DNA of 64,000 bases from Rothia uropygialis (GCF_004137765.1 NZ_NOIS01000002.1:186001-250000); one strand, 5' to 3'; numbered from the stretch's first letter, positions 8,141-17,148 are shown. Notes: generated by a model not told the origin, from the sequence alone. A program made the numbers and translations.

Positions 8141-9739
8141 TTGATTACCGTTTCCAACCTCGAACTGCGCGCCGGCGCCCGTCTGCTCATGGACGAGGTG
8201 AATTTCCGTGTGAACAAAGGCGACAAAATCGGCCTGGTAGGGCGCAATGGTGCAGGCAAGACCACCATGACCAAGGTTTTGGCAGGCCAGGAACTGCCCG
8301 CGAGCGGGGAAGTGTCACGGACCGGCAGTATTGGATACCTCCCTCAGGACCCCAAGGTCGAGGACATGGATCAGACCGCCCAGGACCGAATCTTCTCGGC
8401 CCGCGGTCTCGCCGGCGTCGTCGGGCGGATGCGTCAGGCACAAGAGCAGATGGCTTCGGAGGACGCCGCCGTGCAGGCCAAGGGCATGAGGTCCTATGAC
8501 CGCTTGGAAGCCGAGTTCATCTCCGGTGGGGGTTATGCTGCCGAGTCGGAAGCTGCCACCATCACGCACAACCTCAACTTGCCGGACCGGCTTTTGGCCC
8601 AGCCCCTCCGTACGCTCTCCGGTGGTCAACGACGCCGCGTCGAGCTTGCCAGGATTCTGTTCTCGGACGCTGACACGATGCTGCTGGACGAGCCGACCAA
8701 CCACTTGGATGCGGATTCGGTTGAGTGGCTCCGCGAATTCCTCCGCAGCTATCAAGGTGGTCTACTCGTCATCAGCCACGACGTCGAACTCATGGAGCTC
8801 GTGGTCAACAAGGTTCTCTACCTCGACGCCATGCGATGCGTTGTCGATGTCTACAACATGGACTGGAAACACTACCTGCAGCAGCGCGAGCAGGATGAAC
8901 ACCGTCGTAAGCGTGAGCGGGCCAACGCTGAGAAGAAAGCCAATTCCTTGATGGAGCAGGCCAACAAGATGCGTGCCAAGGCCACCAAGGCCGTAGCGGC
9001 ACAGCAGATGATCAAGCGCGCCGAGCGCCTCATGCGTGAAGTCGAGCCCGAGCAAGCCCATGACAAGGTCGCGGCCATTCGGTTCCCAGCACCGGCACCG
9101 TGCGGCAAGACCCCTCTGCGAGCGAGCGGGCTTTCGAAATCCTACGGTTCGCTGGAGATCTTCACCGACGTGGATCTGGCGATCGACCGCGGTTCGCGCG
9201 TGGTGGTGCTGGGACTCAACGGCGCGGGCAAGACGACCCTGCTGCGTATGCTGGCTGGCGTGACCGAGTCGGATTCGGGCCAGGTCGAGCCGGGGCACGG
9301 GCTGAAGCTTGGATATTTTGCTCAGGAGCACGACACCCTCGAGGGCGATCGTTCAGTTCTGGAGAATATGCGCTCCGCCGCTCCGGATCTTCAGGACACC
9401 CAGGTCAGGACTATTCTGGGTTCATTCCTTTTCCAAGGCGACGACGTCAACAAGCCTGCCAGCGTATTGTCCGGCGGCGAAAAAACGAGGTTGGCGTTGG
9501 CTACCCTGGTCGCCTCGAGTGCGAATGTTCTCTTGCTCGACGAGCCGACGAACAACCTCGACCCGGCTAGCCGCGAGGAAATCCTCAATGCGCTCAAGAA
9601 CTACGAGGGCGCGATCGTCATGGTCTCGCACGATGAAGGCGCGGTCGAAGCTCTGGATCCGGAACGGGTTCTGATGCTTCCGGACGGCATCGAAGATCAC
9701 TGGAACAAGGATTATCAAGATCTGATTACGCTCGCATGA
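8141..9739 (+). CDS. ABC-F family ATPase (ribosome-associated, duplicated ABC domains)
   Basis: Soluble ABC-F protein (532 aa) with two nucleotide-binding domains and no membrane segments; such proteins bind the ribosomal E site and act in translation control or antibiotic protection. Domain 1 has GRNGAGKTT, LSGGQRRRVELAR and LLDEPTNHLD. A charged helical linker (about residues 240-300, rich in Lys/Arg/Glu) separates it from domain 2 with GLNGAGKTT, LSGGEKTRLAL and LLLDEPTNNLDP. I prefer TTG 8141 (protein start ITVSNLELRAGARLL, as in close homologues) with GAAAGG 13 nt upstream; a TTG at 8120 is possible. Whether it is an EttA-, Uup- or resistance-type member cannot be decided. Confidence 0.92.
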   Translation: MITVSNLELRAGARLLMDEVNFRVNKGDKIGLVGRNGAGKTTMTKVLAGQELPASGEVSRTGSIGYLPQDPKVEDMDQTAQDRIFSARGLAGVVGRMRQAQEQMASEDAAVQAKGMRSYDRLEAEFISGGGYAAESEAATITHNLNLPDRLLAQPLRTLSGGQRRRVELARILFSDADTMLLDEPTNHLDADSVEWLREFLRSYQGGLLVISHDVELMELVVNKVLYLDAMRCVVDVYNMDWKHYLQQREQDEHRRKRERANAEKKANSLMEQANKMRAKATKAVAAQQMIKRAERLMREVEPEQAHDKVAAIRFPAPAPCGKTPLRASGLSKSYGSLEIFTDVDLAIDRGSRVVVLGLNGAGKTTLLRMLAGVTESDSGQVEPGHGLKLGYFAQEHDTLEGDRSVLENMRSAAPDLQDTQVRTILGSFLFQGDDVNKPASVLSGGEKTRLALATLVASSANVLLLDEPTNNLDPASREEILNALKNYEGAIVMVSHDEGAVEALDPERVLMLPDGIEDHWNKDYQDLITLA

Positions 9740-9759
9740 TGTGAACCAGGTCAGGGAGG

Positions 9760-9787
9760 AGAGCGCGGAACGACAGTTCCGCGCTCT
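9760..9787. terminator. Terminator between ABC-F gene and SURF1 gene
   Basis: Perfect 12-bp stem AGAGCGCGGAAC/GTTCCGCGCTCT with a GACA tetraloop, followed by TTCTATTT on the plus strand. It sits between convergent genes and ends 3 nt before the SURF1 stop. Confidence 0.88.
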
Positions 9788-9789
9788 TT

Positions 9790-10761
9790 CTATTTCCGGG
9801 AACGCTGCTCCTCCGCCGCATCCAGGTAGGCGTCTTCCAACTCTTCGTCGGTCACACGTTTGCGCTTTTTCTGAGGTTTGGGCCGGACAATGGCCTTCAT
9901 ATGCGACGGCATGTCGTCCATCATTTCCATTTGGCGCAGGATGATGGACTCGTCGACGTCGCCGATGTATCGGCCTTCTTCGTCGTAGAAAGTCCCGTAA
10001 TAGACCTCGAGTTCGGCCGCCAACTGGGCATCGAGGCGATCGTTTCTGACCTTTTGGCGTGCGCACCAGGCATATGCCACGTAAACCAGGATCGCGAAGG
10101 CGTACCACTGCATCGAATACGAAAGGTTGGGGCCGGCGTCCTGCTCCGGTTCGCTGAGACGACTCGGCGACGTTGCAGGAGCTGGATCTTCCGAGGACAT
10201 GATTCCGTATCCTGATTCCGCCATCGGATAGGAAAGCTGTTCTCCGAATGACTTGAGGTTGATCGAGGCGATTTGGCCTTCCGGAGCGTCCTTGCCCGTG
10301 TCTGCTTCGCCTGCCTGCAACCGGGCCGTCACCTCCACCTCACCAGCGGGCGGAGGCGGGACGGCGGAAGCCGGTGCTGCATTCGAATCTCCCGCCCCGA
10401 CCCAGCCACGGTCGATAAGTACCGTATGACCGTCGGTTGTGGTGAACGGTACGAGGACTTCGAAACCTACGCTGCCGTCGTGAGGCCGGTTGCGGACGAG
10501 CTTCTGATCCTCAGGGTGGTAGGTGCCGTTCATGGAAATCGGGGTCCACTGTTTGTCAGAACTGTAGTCAGAGAAGTATTTTCCCGCCTCGTCAAAGGAC
10601 TCTGGCTCCGCGTTGTAGTTCTGGCTGATCCGGCTGTTGCGGTAGTCGAGAGCTTCCTTGCGATCCATTTGCCAGCCCGCAAGGTAAACGCAGATCAGGG
10701 AGAACAGAATGCACAGGGCAAACGCACCGATCCATTTGCCGGACAGTAGGAATTTGTACAC
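9790..10761 (-). CDS. SURF1-family cytochrome oxidase biogenesis protein
   Basis: Membrane protein of the SURF1 family (323 aa), which helps assemble the haem a centres of the aa3 oxidase. A first TM helix is at about residues 11-30 (FALCILFSLICVYLAGWQ) followed by the family motif W-Q-x-x-R-x-E; a large extracytoplasmic loop contains VLIDRGWV; a second TM is at about 217-233 (SYSMQWYAFAILVYVAYAW). The C-terminal 80 residues are a charged cytoplasmic tail. Starts at GTG 10761. It fits functionally with the ctaE-qcrCAB cluster at 57-61 kb. Confidence 0.88.
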   Translation of the reverse strand: MYKFLLSGKWIGAFALCILFSLICVYLAGWQMDRKEALDYRNSRISQNYNAEPESFDEAGKYFSDYSSDKQWTPISMNGTYHPEDQKLVRNRPHDGSVGFEVLVPFTTTDGHTVLIDRGWVGAGDSNAAPASAVPPPPAGEVEVTARLQAGEADTGKDAPEGQIASINLKSFGEQLSYPMAESGYGIMSSEDPAPATSPSRLSEPEQDAGPNLSYSMQWYAFAILVYVAYAWCARQKVRNDRLDAQLAAELEVYYGTFYDEEGRYIGDVDESIILRQMEMMDDMPSHMKAIVRPKPQKKRKRVTDEELEDAYLDAAEEQRSRK

Positions 10762-10799
10762 GTAGGATCTCTCTCACGGTGGCCCGTATGGGGGCCTAG

Positions 10800-11036
10800 T
10801 CAGTCTTGGGCATCCTCGAATGGCACGACGTCCTTCAAGAAGCCACGTGCCTTCAGGAAATCCGCGAGCCAGTCACGGTGCTCCGGGCACGCCAGCCATA
10901 CTTTACGCCTATCAGGCGTGTGAATTTTGGGGTTGTTCCATTCGACCCGGAAAGCGGCCGGTTTCGAGCAACCCTTGCGTGAGCACAGTGCACGTTCGGG
11001 CTCCCGTGTGGTACCCAAGAGATCGTCGAGGTTCAC
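10800..11036 (-). CDS. Small putative zinc-binding protein
   Basis: Conserved-looking 78-aa protein of unknown function. C18-X4-C23 and C50-X2-H53 could form one zinc site around a short beta core (RVEWNNPKIHTPDRRKVWLAC). GTG 11036 is preceded by AAGGAG. It lies 38 nt upstream of the SURF1 gene on the same strand, so the two may be cotranscribed, but no function follows from this. Confidence 0.75.
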   Translation of the reverse strand: MNLDDLLGTTREPERALCSRKGCSKPAAFRVEWNNPKIHTPDRRKVWLACPEHRDWLADFLKARGFLKDVVPFEDAQD

Positions 11037-11082
11037 TCGTGGCTCCTTGTCGTCGAGTGCTCAAAGTGCGCGGGAATCAGCT

Positions 11083-11535
11083 TCACCGTGAATCGTGGCC
11101 GGGACGGTATTCCCCTTCGATGACTTCGTCCTCGTAGATCGGGGCCTCCTCGCTTACGGGCCGATCACGCGGTGGCTTGTCCGACTCGTCCCCGGAGGGG
11201 GACTCCCGCTCCTTGTCGTAGTCCCTGCCCGGGATCAACTCTCTGGGAGTCGCGCCGGGTACGTAGGAGACGTCCTTGACCTCCGCTCTGTCGTTGCCAT
11301 TGGCCAAAACCACGGCGACCCAGGGGAGTACGGCGACCCCGACCACGGCGACCCAGCGTATCCATCCGTCGAAGATCACAGCGATGATGAGGCAGACAAT
11401 ACGCAGGCCCATCTGAAGCGCGTACCGTTTCATCCGATGATCGATGCCCTCGCTGTGCGGGGCCTGGGCCTCCGTGATGGTGTGGAGGTCCTCCGCTTCT
11501 TCTTGAGGGACATGAGGTTGACCGCGTCGAGCCAT
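11083..11535 (-). CDS. DUF3099 membrane protein
   Basis: A 150-aa protein with the DUF3099 pattern: a short N-terminal region ITEAQAPHSEGIDHRMKRY, then two closely spaced hydrophobic helices (about residues 40-58 and 61-80) ending WVAVVLANG, and a hydrophilic acidic tail. DUF3099 proteins are actinobacterial membrane proteins of unknown function. GAGGAGGG precedes ATG 11535. It is the first gene of a minus-strand series with the zinc protein and SURF1. Confidence 0.85.
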   Translation of the reverse strand: MARRGQPHVPQEEAEDLHTITEAQAPHSEGIDHRMKRYALQMGLRIVCLIIAVIFDGWIRWVAVVGVAVLPWVAVVLANGNDRAEVKDVSYVPGATPRELIPGRDYDKERESPSGDESDKPPRDRPVSEEAPIYEDEVIEGEYRPGHDSR

Positions 11536-11738
11536 AGTGCGTCCCTCCTCTCGAATTCTGTGGTGCGAAGACCTTTCGACTACCTATTGTTCCACCCCGG
11601 TCAAGACTTTGTTGACGCGATCCGGCTGGCGATCGCGCTTCGCATGCGACGTCCCGTCGGGCCCCTCCGCTAGGATGGCTGATTGAATACTTTAGGCGGA
11701 CATTAGCTATTCAGCTGGTCAAACTCCGGAAGGACACC

Positions 11739-12485
11739 ATGACAGCAGAGAACACTACCGGCGGTTCCGAGAAAGGCCTTCAACCTCGCACCGTCTTGGT
11801 GACGGGCGGGAACAGGGGCATAGGTCGAAGCATCGCCGAGGCCTATCGTGACCAAGGACATAACGTCTGTATCACCTATCGGTCGGGTGATGCTCCGGAG
11901 GGCTTCTTCGCGGTGCGGGCTGATGTTACGGATTCCGCGTCCGTGGACCGGGCGTTCAAGGAAATTGAGGCCGAATACGGTCCCGTCGAGGTCTTGGTCG
12001 CCAACGCAGGTGTCACCCGCGACACGCTCCTGCTTCGCATGAAGGAGGAAGATTTCACGGACGTTATCGATACGAACCTCACAGGTGCCTACCGCGTCGT
12101 TCAGCGAGCTGCCAAGGGCTTTCTTCGCAAGAAATTCGGCCGCGTCGTGCTGATCTCCTCGGTGGTTGGACTCTACGGATCTCCCGGCCAGATCAACTAT
12201 TCGGCGTCCAAGGCCGGGCTGGTCGGTATTGCCCGTTCGCTCAGCCGCGAGCTTGGCTCACGGAACATCACGGCCAACGTCGTGGCCCCTGGGTTCATCG
12301 ACACGGACATGACCGCGGTGCTTCCGGAAGAGACCCAAGCGAAGTATCTGGATGCGATCCCTGCTCACCGTTTTGGACAGCCCGAAGAGGTTGCGCGTGT
12401 GGTCCGTTGGATCACGAGCGACGAAGCCGCCTACATCACCGGCGCAGTGATCCCGGTCGATGGTGGCATCGGCATGGGTCACTGA
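11739..12485 (+). CDS. fabG: 3-oxoacyl-ACP reductase (FabG/MabA-like SDR)
   Basis: NADPH-dependent short-chain reductase of the fatty acid elongation cycle, reducing 3-oxoacyl-ACP. The 248-aa protein has the cofactor motif TGGNRGIG, VANAGVTRD, the catalytic Ser of ISSVVGLYG and the YSASK active site, and ends PVDGGIGMGH, as in mycobacterial MabA. Ribosome site GGAAGGAC precedes ATG 11739. It is followed after 82 nt by a second SDR; in mycobacteria the equivalent next gene is the enoyl reductase inhA. Confidence 0.93.
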   Translation: MTAENTTGGSEKGLQPRTVLVTGGNRGIGRSIAEAYRDQGHNVCITYRSGDAPEGFFAVRADVTDSASVDRAFKEIEAEYGPVEVLVANAGVTRDTLLLRMKEEDFTDVIDTNLTGAYRVVQRAAKGFLRKKFGRVVLISSVVGLYGSPGQINYSASKAGLVGIARSLSRELGSRNITANVVAPGFIDTDMTAVLPEETQAKYLDAIPAHRFGQPEEVARVVRWITSDEAAYITGAVIPVDGGIGMGH

Positions 12486-12567
12486 CAACCGGCACCCGGC
12501 CCCTCTGCGTGGTCGGAATGAACGAGAACTGGCAACGGTCTGCGTTGCACTCAGATGAAAGGACAAC

Positions 12568-13311
12568 ATGGGAAAGTTGGACAATAAGTCCGCTATCGTA
12601 ACGGGTTCCTCCCGCGGGGTCGGAGCGGACACCGCCAAGATCCTGGCCGGTGAGGGAGCTGGCGTCGTCGTCAATTACCGGCAGAAGGCTCCCCGAGCCA
12701 ACAAAGTCGTGAAGCAGATCGAGGAAGCCGGCGGGCGTGCCGTCGCCGTCGGTGCGGACATCACTGAACATGCTGACGTGCAGAATCTTGTCAATACGGC
12801 CGTGGAATCCTTCGGTGGCCTCGATGTCCTTGTTCTCAACGCGTCGGGCGGGATGGAAACCGATCTAGGGGAGGACTACGCCCTTCGCCTGAACCGGGAC
12901 GCCCAGTTGGATCTTCTGCGGACCGCGGCAGAGGCCATGAAGCCAGGATCGCGGGTGGTCTACGTGACCTCCCACCAGGCCCACTTCATCAAGGACGTCC
13001 AGACGATGCCCGAATACGAGGCGGTAGCTCGCTCGAAGCGCGCCGGCGAAGACGCTCTGACGGCCGAGATCCCGGCTCTCACGGAAAAAGGCATCGAGCT
13101 GGTCGTCGTATCCGGGGACATGATCGAAGGAACCGTTACCGCGACTCTCCTCAATCGGGCGCGCCCGGGAACCCTGGAGGAACGACGTAATGAGGCGGGC
13201 AAACTGTACTCGGTCGAAGAATTCGCCCAGGAGGTTGCCAAGATGGTGACCGCCGACGTCGAAACCGGACACGTAGAACTCGTCGGTGGGGCGCAGGGTT
13301 TCTTGGACTGA
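12568..13311 (+). CDS. SDR-family oxidoreductase with YX6K active-site spacing
   Basis: Short-chain dehydrogenase/reductase (247 aa) of uncertain substrate. It has a classical cofactor motif TGSSRGVG (residues 12-19), but the expected YxxxK is replaced by Y150-EAVARS-K157, the YX6K spacing known from enoyl-ACP reductases of the FabI/InhA type. The classical NNAG is LNASGG. The gene is paired with fabG as inhA is with mabA, so an enoyl-reductase role is an attractive but unproven inference; the glycine motif is not that of FabI. AAAGGAC precedes ATG 12568. A terminator follows. Confidence 0.85.
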   Translation: MGKLDNKSAIVTGSSRGVGADTAKILAGEGAGVVVNYRQKAPRANKVVKQIEEAGGRAVAVGADITEHADVQNLVNTAVESFGGLDVLVLNASGGMETDLGEDYALRLNRDAQLDLLRTAAEAMKPGSRVVYVTSHQAHFIKDVQTMPEYEAVARSKRAGEDALTAEIPALTEKGIELVVVSGDMIEGTVTATLLNRARPGTLEERRNEAGKLYSVEEFAQEVAKMVTADVETGHVELVGGAQGFLD

Positions 13312-13333
13312 GCCATGACGTCACCGCGCATTT

Positions 13334-13370
13334 GGGCGGCCTCGGAATCGAACCGATTCCGGGGCCGCCC
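13334..13370. terminator. Bidirectional terminator between SDR gene and serB
   Basis: A 17-bp stem (13334-13350 with 13354-13370) with one G-T wobble and a 3-nt loop, followed by CTTTCC, between convergent genes. Confidence 0.8.
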
Positions 13371-13394
13371 CTTTCCGTCCCACGCTCGAACCGA

Positions 13395-14342
13395 CTAGAG
13401 ATTCACGAAATGACGAACGGCGTCGAGCCGATGAATATTGATCTGCGCGTCGGCGCCCTGGCGCAAAGCATCTTTCGCGTTGAACGCAACGCCGAGGCCG
13501 GCCGCGTCGAGCATCAGGCGGTCATTGGCTCCGTCACCCACGGCGATCACATTGTTGGTTTTCACTCCGCACGACTTGGCCCATTCTTGGAGCGAATGCT
13601 GTTTGACATGCGCGTCCACGACGGTGCCTACGCAGCTTCCCGTGAGCTGCTCGCTCTCGATCTCCAGCCGGTTCGCCCGGGCGAATTCGAGGTCCAGCTG
13701 GCGGGCAATAGGCTCCAAAACCTGGATGAACCCGCCTGAGACGACGCAGACCGGGAAGTCTCGCGCGTGAAAAGCGTCGACCAGCTGTTTGGCCCCCGGC
13801 GTGAGCGTGAGCGAGCGCGAGACGGCAGCGAGAACCGAGACCGGCTGGCCCTTCAGCGTGGATACTCGGTGTTTCAAGGATTCAGTGAAGTCCAGTTCTC
13901 CCCGCATCGCTCGTTCGGTGACTTCGGCGACCTCGTGGCGGACACCGGCCCGGGCGGCCAACTCGTCGATGGCTTCCTGACAGAGCAGCGTCGAATCCGC
14001 GTCCAGGATCAGCATCAGCTTCTCGGCACGTGACAGTGCAGGATCCACGACGTTGATGTCGTAGCCGGGGACTGCCTGCTGCAGGGGATTGGGCCTGAGA
14101 GTTTGGCGCAGCTCCTTCATGTCATTCTTCCACGCGACGTCGACCAACACGGTGGTGTACATGTGGCCGCCGGCCTGGGGGAGCCTCTTGCCGTCCCTGG
14201 GCATCTCCGACAACGCGGCCGATGTCAGGGGAAGGGCGTTCTTGATTCTGGCGCCGGTGCGCTCGATGAACGCGTACAGCGACCGGTGATCGTCGGTCTG
14301 GATGTGCTGTGTGGTCGCGACGACGCGGAGAGTTTTGCTCAT
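13395..14342 (-). CDS. serB: Phosphoserine phosphatase SerB (ACT + HAD domains)
   Basis: Last step of serine biosynthesis: hydrolysis of phosphoserine. The N-terminal part (about residues 1-100) is ACT-like and regulatory. The HAD domain begins with the DADST nucleophile motif, continues with VVSGGF (motif II) and ends with AVGDGANDRLML (motif IV) and GVAFNAKD. I chose ATG 14342 (315 aa, start MSKTLRVV) with GGAG just upstream. Two further in-frame ATGs at 14351 and 14354 are possible, and the frame stays open another 370 nt without homology. Confidence 0.94.
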   Translation of the reverse strand: MSKTLRVVATTQHIQTDDHRSLYAFIERTGARIKNALPLTSAALSEMPRDGKRLPQAGGHMYTTVLVDVAWKNDMKELRQTLRPNPLQQAVPGYDINVVDPALSRAEKLMLILDADSTLLCQEAIDELAARAGVRHEVAEVTERAMRGELDFTESLKHRVSTLKGQPVSVLAAVSRSLTLTPGAKQLVDAFHARDFPVCVVSGGFIQVLEPIARQLDLEFARANRLEIESEQLTGSCVGTVVDAHVKQHSLQEWAKSCGVKTNNVIAVGDGANDRLMLDAAGLGVAFNAKDALRQGADAQINIHRLDAVRHFVNL

Positions 14343-14451
14343 GGTCTCCATCATATGGAGGTACCGTCGCACATCCCAGGGATTGCCATGACGCGCCGGT
14401 GAAAGCGTCACAGGTAGCCCGAGCCCCCTTGAGTGCCTTAAAGTCGTGACT

Positions 14452-15243
14452 ATGAGTGCTGTTTTGGAGTTGGTCGACGTCTCGGTGGTCCGCGGAGCGG
14501 GAAACCGATTGATTGATGGAATCACATGGACCGTCAACGAAGGCGAACGTTGGGCGGTTCTCGGCCCGAACGGCGCAGGAAAGTCCACGTTGATGAGCGT
14601 TTGTGCGGCTCGGCTCCACCCCACGACGGGAATGGTCGATATTCTCGATGAAATCTTGGGAGCCGTTGACGTATTCGAGCTCAGGCCTCGTATTGGTTTG
14701 ACCTCCGGAGCCATCGCTCAACAGATCCCCAACGGAGAGAGCGTGCGTGACGTCGTGGTGACGGCTGCGTACGGGGTCACCGGCCGCTGGCGTGAGGGAT
14801 ATGACCGGATGGACCACGAGAGAGCCGCGGAATTGCTGGATCAATGGGGCGTTGCCCCATTGGCCGATCGGACTTTCGGCTCCCTTTCAGACGGGGAACG
14901 AAAGCGCGTCCTGACGGCGCGGGCGCTCATGACGGACCCCGAGCTCATGATTCTCGACGAGCCCGGTGCGGGAATGGATATCGCGGGTCGGGAAGACCTC
15001 GTGTCGCGTCTGACCGATTTGGCACGCGACCCTGATGCCCCCACGACGATTCTGGTGACACACCATATTGAGGAGTTGCCGGAGGGACTGACCCACATGT
15101 TGTTGCTCAACCACGGACGGGTGGTCGCTCAAGGCCCCATTGATGAGGTTCTGACCAGCGAGAATCTTTCCGCAGCTTACGAGACGCCATTGAAGCTGAC
15201 CAACATCGACGGGCGATACGCGGCCTTTTCTGCTCGCTCATGA
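14452..15243 (+). CDS. ABC transporter ATP-binding protein
   Basis: Single-domain ABC ATPase (263 aa). Walker A LGPNGAGKST, a degenerate signature LSDGERKRVLTAR (LSDGE in place of LSGGQ) and Walker B MILDEPGAGMD are visible, plus the switch histidine in VTHHIEELPEG. It resembles soluble ModF/YlmA-type ATPases. ATG 14452 is chosen; a TAAAGT hexamer 7 nt upstream suggests a leaderless transcript, while a GTG at 14446 is an alternative. The stop overlaps the next gene (ATGA), a TauE/SafE permease, which is not a normal ABC permease, so functional coupling is unclear. Confidence 0.9.
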   Translation: MSAVLELVDVSVVRGAGNRLIDGITWTVNEGERWAVLGPNGAGKSTLMSVCAARLHPTTGMVDILDEILGAVDVFELRPRIGLTSGAIAQQIPNGESVRDVVVTAAYGVTGRWREGYDRMDHERAAELLDQWGVAPLADRTFGSLSDGERKRVLTARALMTDPELMILDEPGAGMDIAGREDLVSRLTDLARDPDAPTTILVTHHIEELPEGLTHMLLLNHGRVVAQGPIDEVLTSENLSAAYETPLKLTNIDGRYAAFSARS

Positions 15244-16022
15244 CGCTGCTCGAAGTATGCATCATCCTGGTTGCCGGACTGTGGGCAGGTGCGATCAACA
15301 CCATCGTCGGTTCCGGAACCTTGGTGACTTTCCCGGTCCTGGTATCCATGGGTGTTCCGCCGGTGACGGCTACCATCTCCAACGCCATGGGGCTGATCGC
15401 CGGTAACTTCACCGGGGCATGGGGATATCGCACAGAACTCCGCGGGCTGGGCAAGACACTGTGGAAGCTCCTGCCGTGTTCCCTCGTCGGAGGAATCATC
15501 GGTGCGTATCTCCTTCTCCACCTGCCGGAGAGTGTCTTCGAATCCATCAGCCCTGTTTTGATCGCCGTGGCGCTTCTATTTGTCATTTTTCAGCCGAAGT
15601 TGCAAGCGGCCGTTCGCAAAAGACAGGAACGATCCGGAACGGCTTCCCGCGACGATGAGCACCAGCCTTTGACCCTCTACGCCCTGGTCTTCTTCGCAGG
15701 AATCTACGGCGGCTACTTCGTGGCCGCTCAAGGTGTTCTGCTCCTCGGGATCCTCGGGGTATTCCTCATGGCTTCATTGCAGGGGTCCAATGCGATCAAG
15801 ACCGTGTTGGTGGCCGCCGTCAATCTCATCGCCGGTATCTCGTACTTGCTCTTCGCGTTCGACCGCATCGATTGGTGGGTCGTCTTGCTCATCGCGATCA
15901 GCTCGATGATTGGCTCCTTCGCGGGGGCAAAGATCGGTCGCCGCCTCAAACCCGTCGCGTTGCGTACCATCATCGTGATCCTGGGTCTGGCCGCGATCAT
16001 CAAGATGGTGTTCTTCGACTGA
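15240..16022 (+). CDS. TauE/SafE-family membrane permease
   Basis: Integral membrane protein (260 aa) with about eight hydrophobic helices in two repeats. Each repeat starts with the family glycine-rich motif (LWAGAINTIVGSGTLVTFPVL, GIYGGYFVAAQGVLLLG). The family exports sulfite, sulfoacetate or similar organosulfur anions; the actual substrate here is unknown. The start codon overlaps the stop of the ABC ATPase gene, so the two are translationally coupled. Confidence 0.9.
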   Translation: MTLLEVCIILVAGLWAGAINTIVGSGTLVTFPVLVSMGVPPVTATISNAMGLIAGNFTGAWGYRTELRGLGKTLWKLLPCSLVGGIIGAYLLLHLPESVFESISPVLIAVALLFVIFQPKLQAAVRKRQERSGTASRDDEHQPLTLYALVFFAGIYGGYFVAAQGVLLLGILGVFLMASLQGSNAIKTVLVAAVNLIAGISYLLFAFDRIDWWVVLLIAISSMIGSFAGAKIGRRLKPVALRTIIVILGLAAIIKMVFFD

Positions 16023-16050
16023 AGACCCACCGCCCTATCTGCAGGACGTT

Positions 16051-16971
16051 ATGAAGAATCCTCAATACACCGCTGAAGACCTCGCTCTACGACGAGAACG
16101 CGTCAGTGCGATTCCGAATGTGGTTCGTGTGACGAGAGAACAGCTGTCCGCCTCGGACGGTCGGGCCGAAGACCGGGTGCTCAGGGACCTGCGATTCTAC
16201 AAGGGCCTGACGGACGTGCGGATGCGCACGTCGCGGGAATCCGCATGGGGTGTGTACATCGCGGAATCCTCCAAGGTGCTCCGCCGGGCGCTCGAGGCCG
16301 GCCATGAGCCGCTGTCATTTCTGACATCGGACAAATGGGCCGTGGACCTCGAGGACGTGTTGCGCGATCACCCCGATGTGTCGGCCTACGTGGCCGAGGA
16401 CGATGTCCTCGAGCAGCTGACTGGTTTCCACCTTCACCGTGGCGCGCTGGCTGTCATGCGGCGACCCGAGCCTAGACCGTTGGAAGACGTCGTCCAAGAC
16501 GCTCGACGTATCGCGGTTCTGGAAGACATCGTCGACCACACCAACGTGGGCGCCGTTTTCCGGTCGGCCGCCGCTCTGGGGGTGGACGCGGTCCTGGTCA
16601 CGCCACGTTGCGCCGACCCGTTGTACCGGAGGTCCATTCGAGTCTCGATGGGAACAGTGTTCCAGGTCCCGTGGGCGCGCCTGGAGAATTGGCCGGAAGA
16701 CATCGATGTCTTGCATCATCACGGGTTCACGACGGCGGCACTCGCGTTGACGGAGAATTCGATCACCATAGACGACCTCGCCGCCCGCAATCCGGAAAGA
16801 CTGGCCTTGATACTGGGGACGGAAGGGGACGGATTGGCGCGGAAAACCATTGAGGGCGCCAGAGAGACGGTCATGATCCCCATGGGACACGGAGTCGATT
16901 CTTTGAATGTTGCGGCGGCATCGGCCGTCGCGTTCTACGCGACGAACCGGGAGGAGACGGCAGATGACTAG
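16051..16971 (+). CDS. SPOUT (TrmH/SpoU) RNA 2'-O-methyltransferase
   Basis: SAM-dependent ribose methyltransferase for rRNA or tRNA. The 306-aa protein has an N-terminal L30e-like substrate-binding region (residues 1-140) and a C-terminal knotted domain with the three family motifs: DHTNVGAVFRSA, LILGTEGDGL and MIPMGHGVDSLNVAAASAVAFY. GCAGGACG lies before ATG 16051. The exact target nucleotide cannot be read from sequence. Confidence 0.92.
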   Translation: MKNPQYTAEDLALRRERVSAIPNVVRVTREQLSASDGRAEDRVLRDLRFYKGLTDVRMRTSRESAWGVYIAESSKVLRRALEAGHEPLSFLTSDKWAVDLEDVLRDHPDVSAYVAEDDVLEQLTGFHLHRGALAVMRRPEPRPLEDVVQDARRIAVLEDIVDHTNVGAVFRSAAALGVDAVLVTPRCADPLYRRSIRVSMGTVFQVPWARLENWPEDIDVLHHHGFTTAALALTENSITIDDLAARNPERLALILGTEGDGLARKTIEGARETVMIPMGHGVDSLNVAAASAVAFYATNREETADD

Positions 16972-17148
16972 ACGCATGCCACACAAGAATCGCGTCGTAT
17001 TCCTTCCTCGTTATGGCGGGGCGTGGTAGCGTAAGCAGGTCGTCGGTCTTCGGCGACATAGTTTGTTGGCGCCCAAAGCGACTAACGAATCCTAAAATCC
17101 CAAGACCCGAGGCCTGGCAAAATCCAGTCCACAGAAGAGGCACACACT

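Noticed and set aside
14343-14714. N-terminal extension of SerB by 124 codons
   Set aside because: It overlaps the divergent ABC ATPase gene and has no SerB homology.
16972-17148. Zur operator upstream of the L31 type B gene
   Set aside because: No AT-rich Zur-like palindrome could be found; only a short TTGG-CGC-CCAA symmetry.
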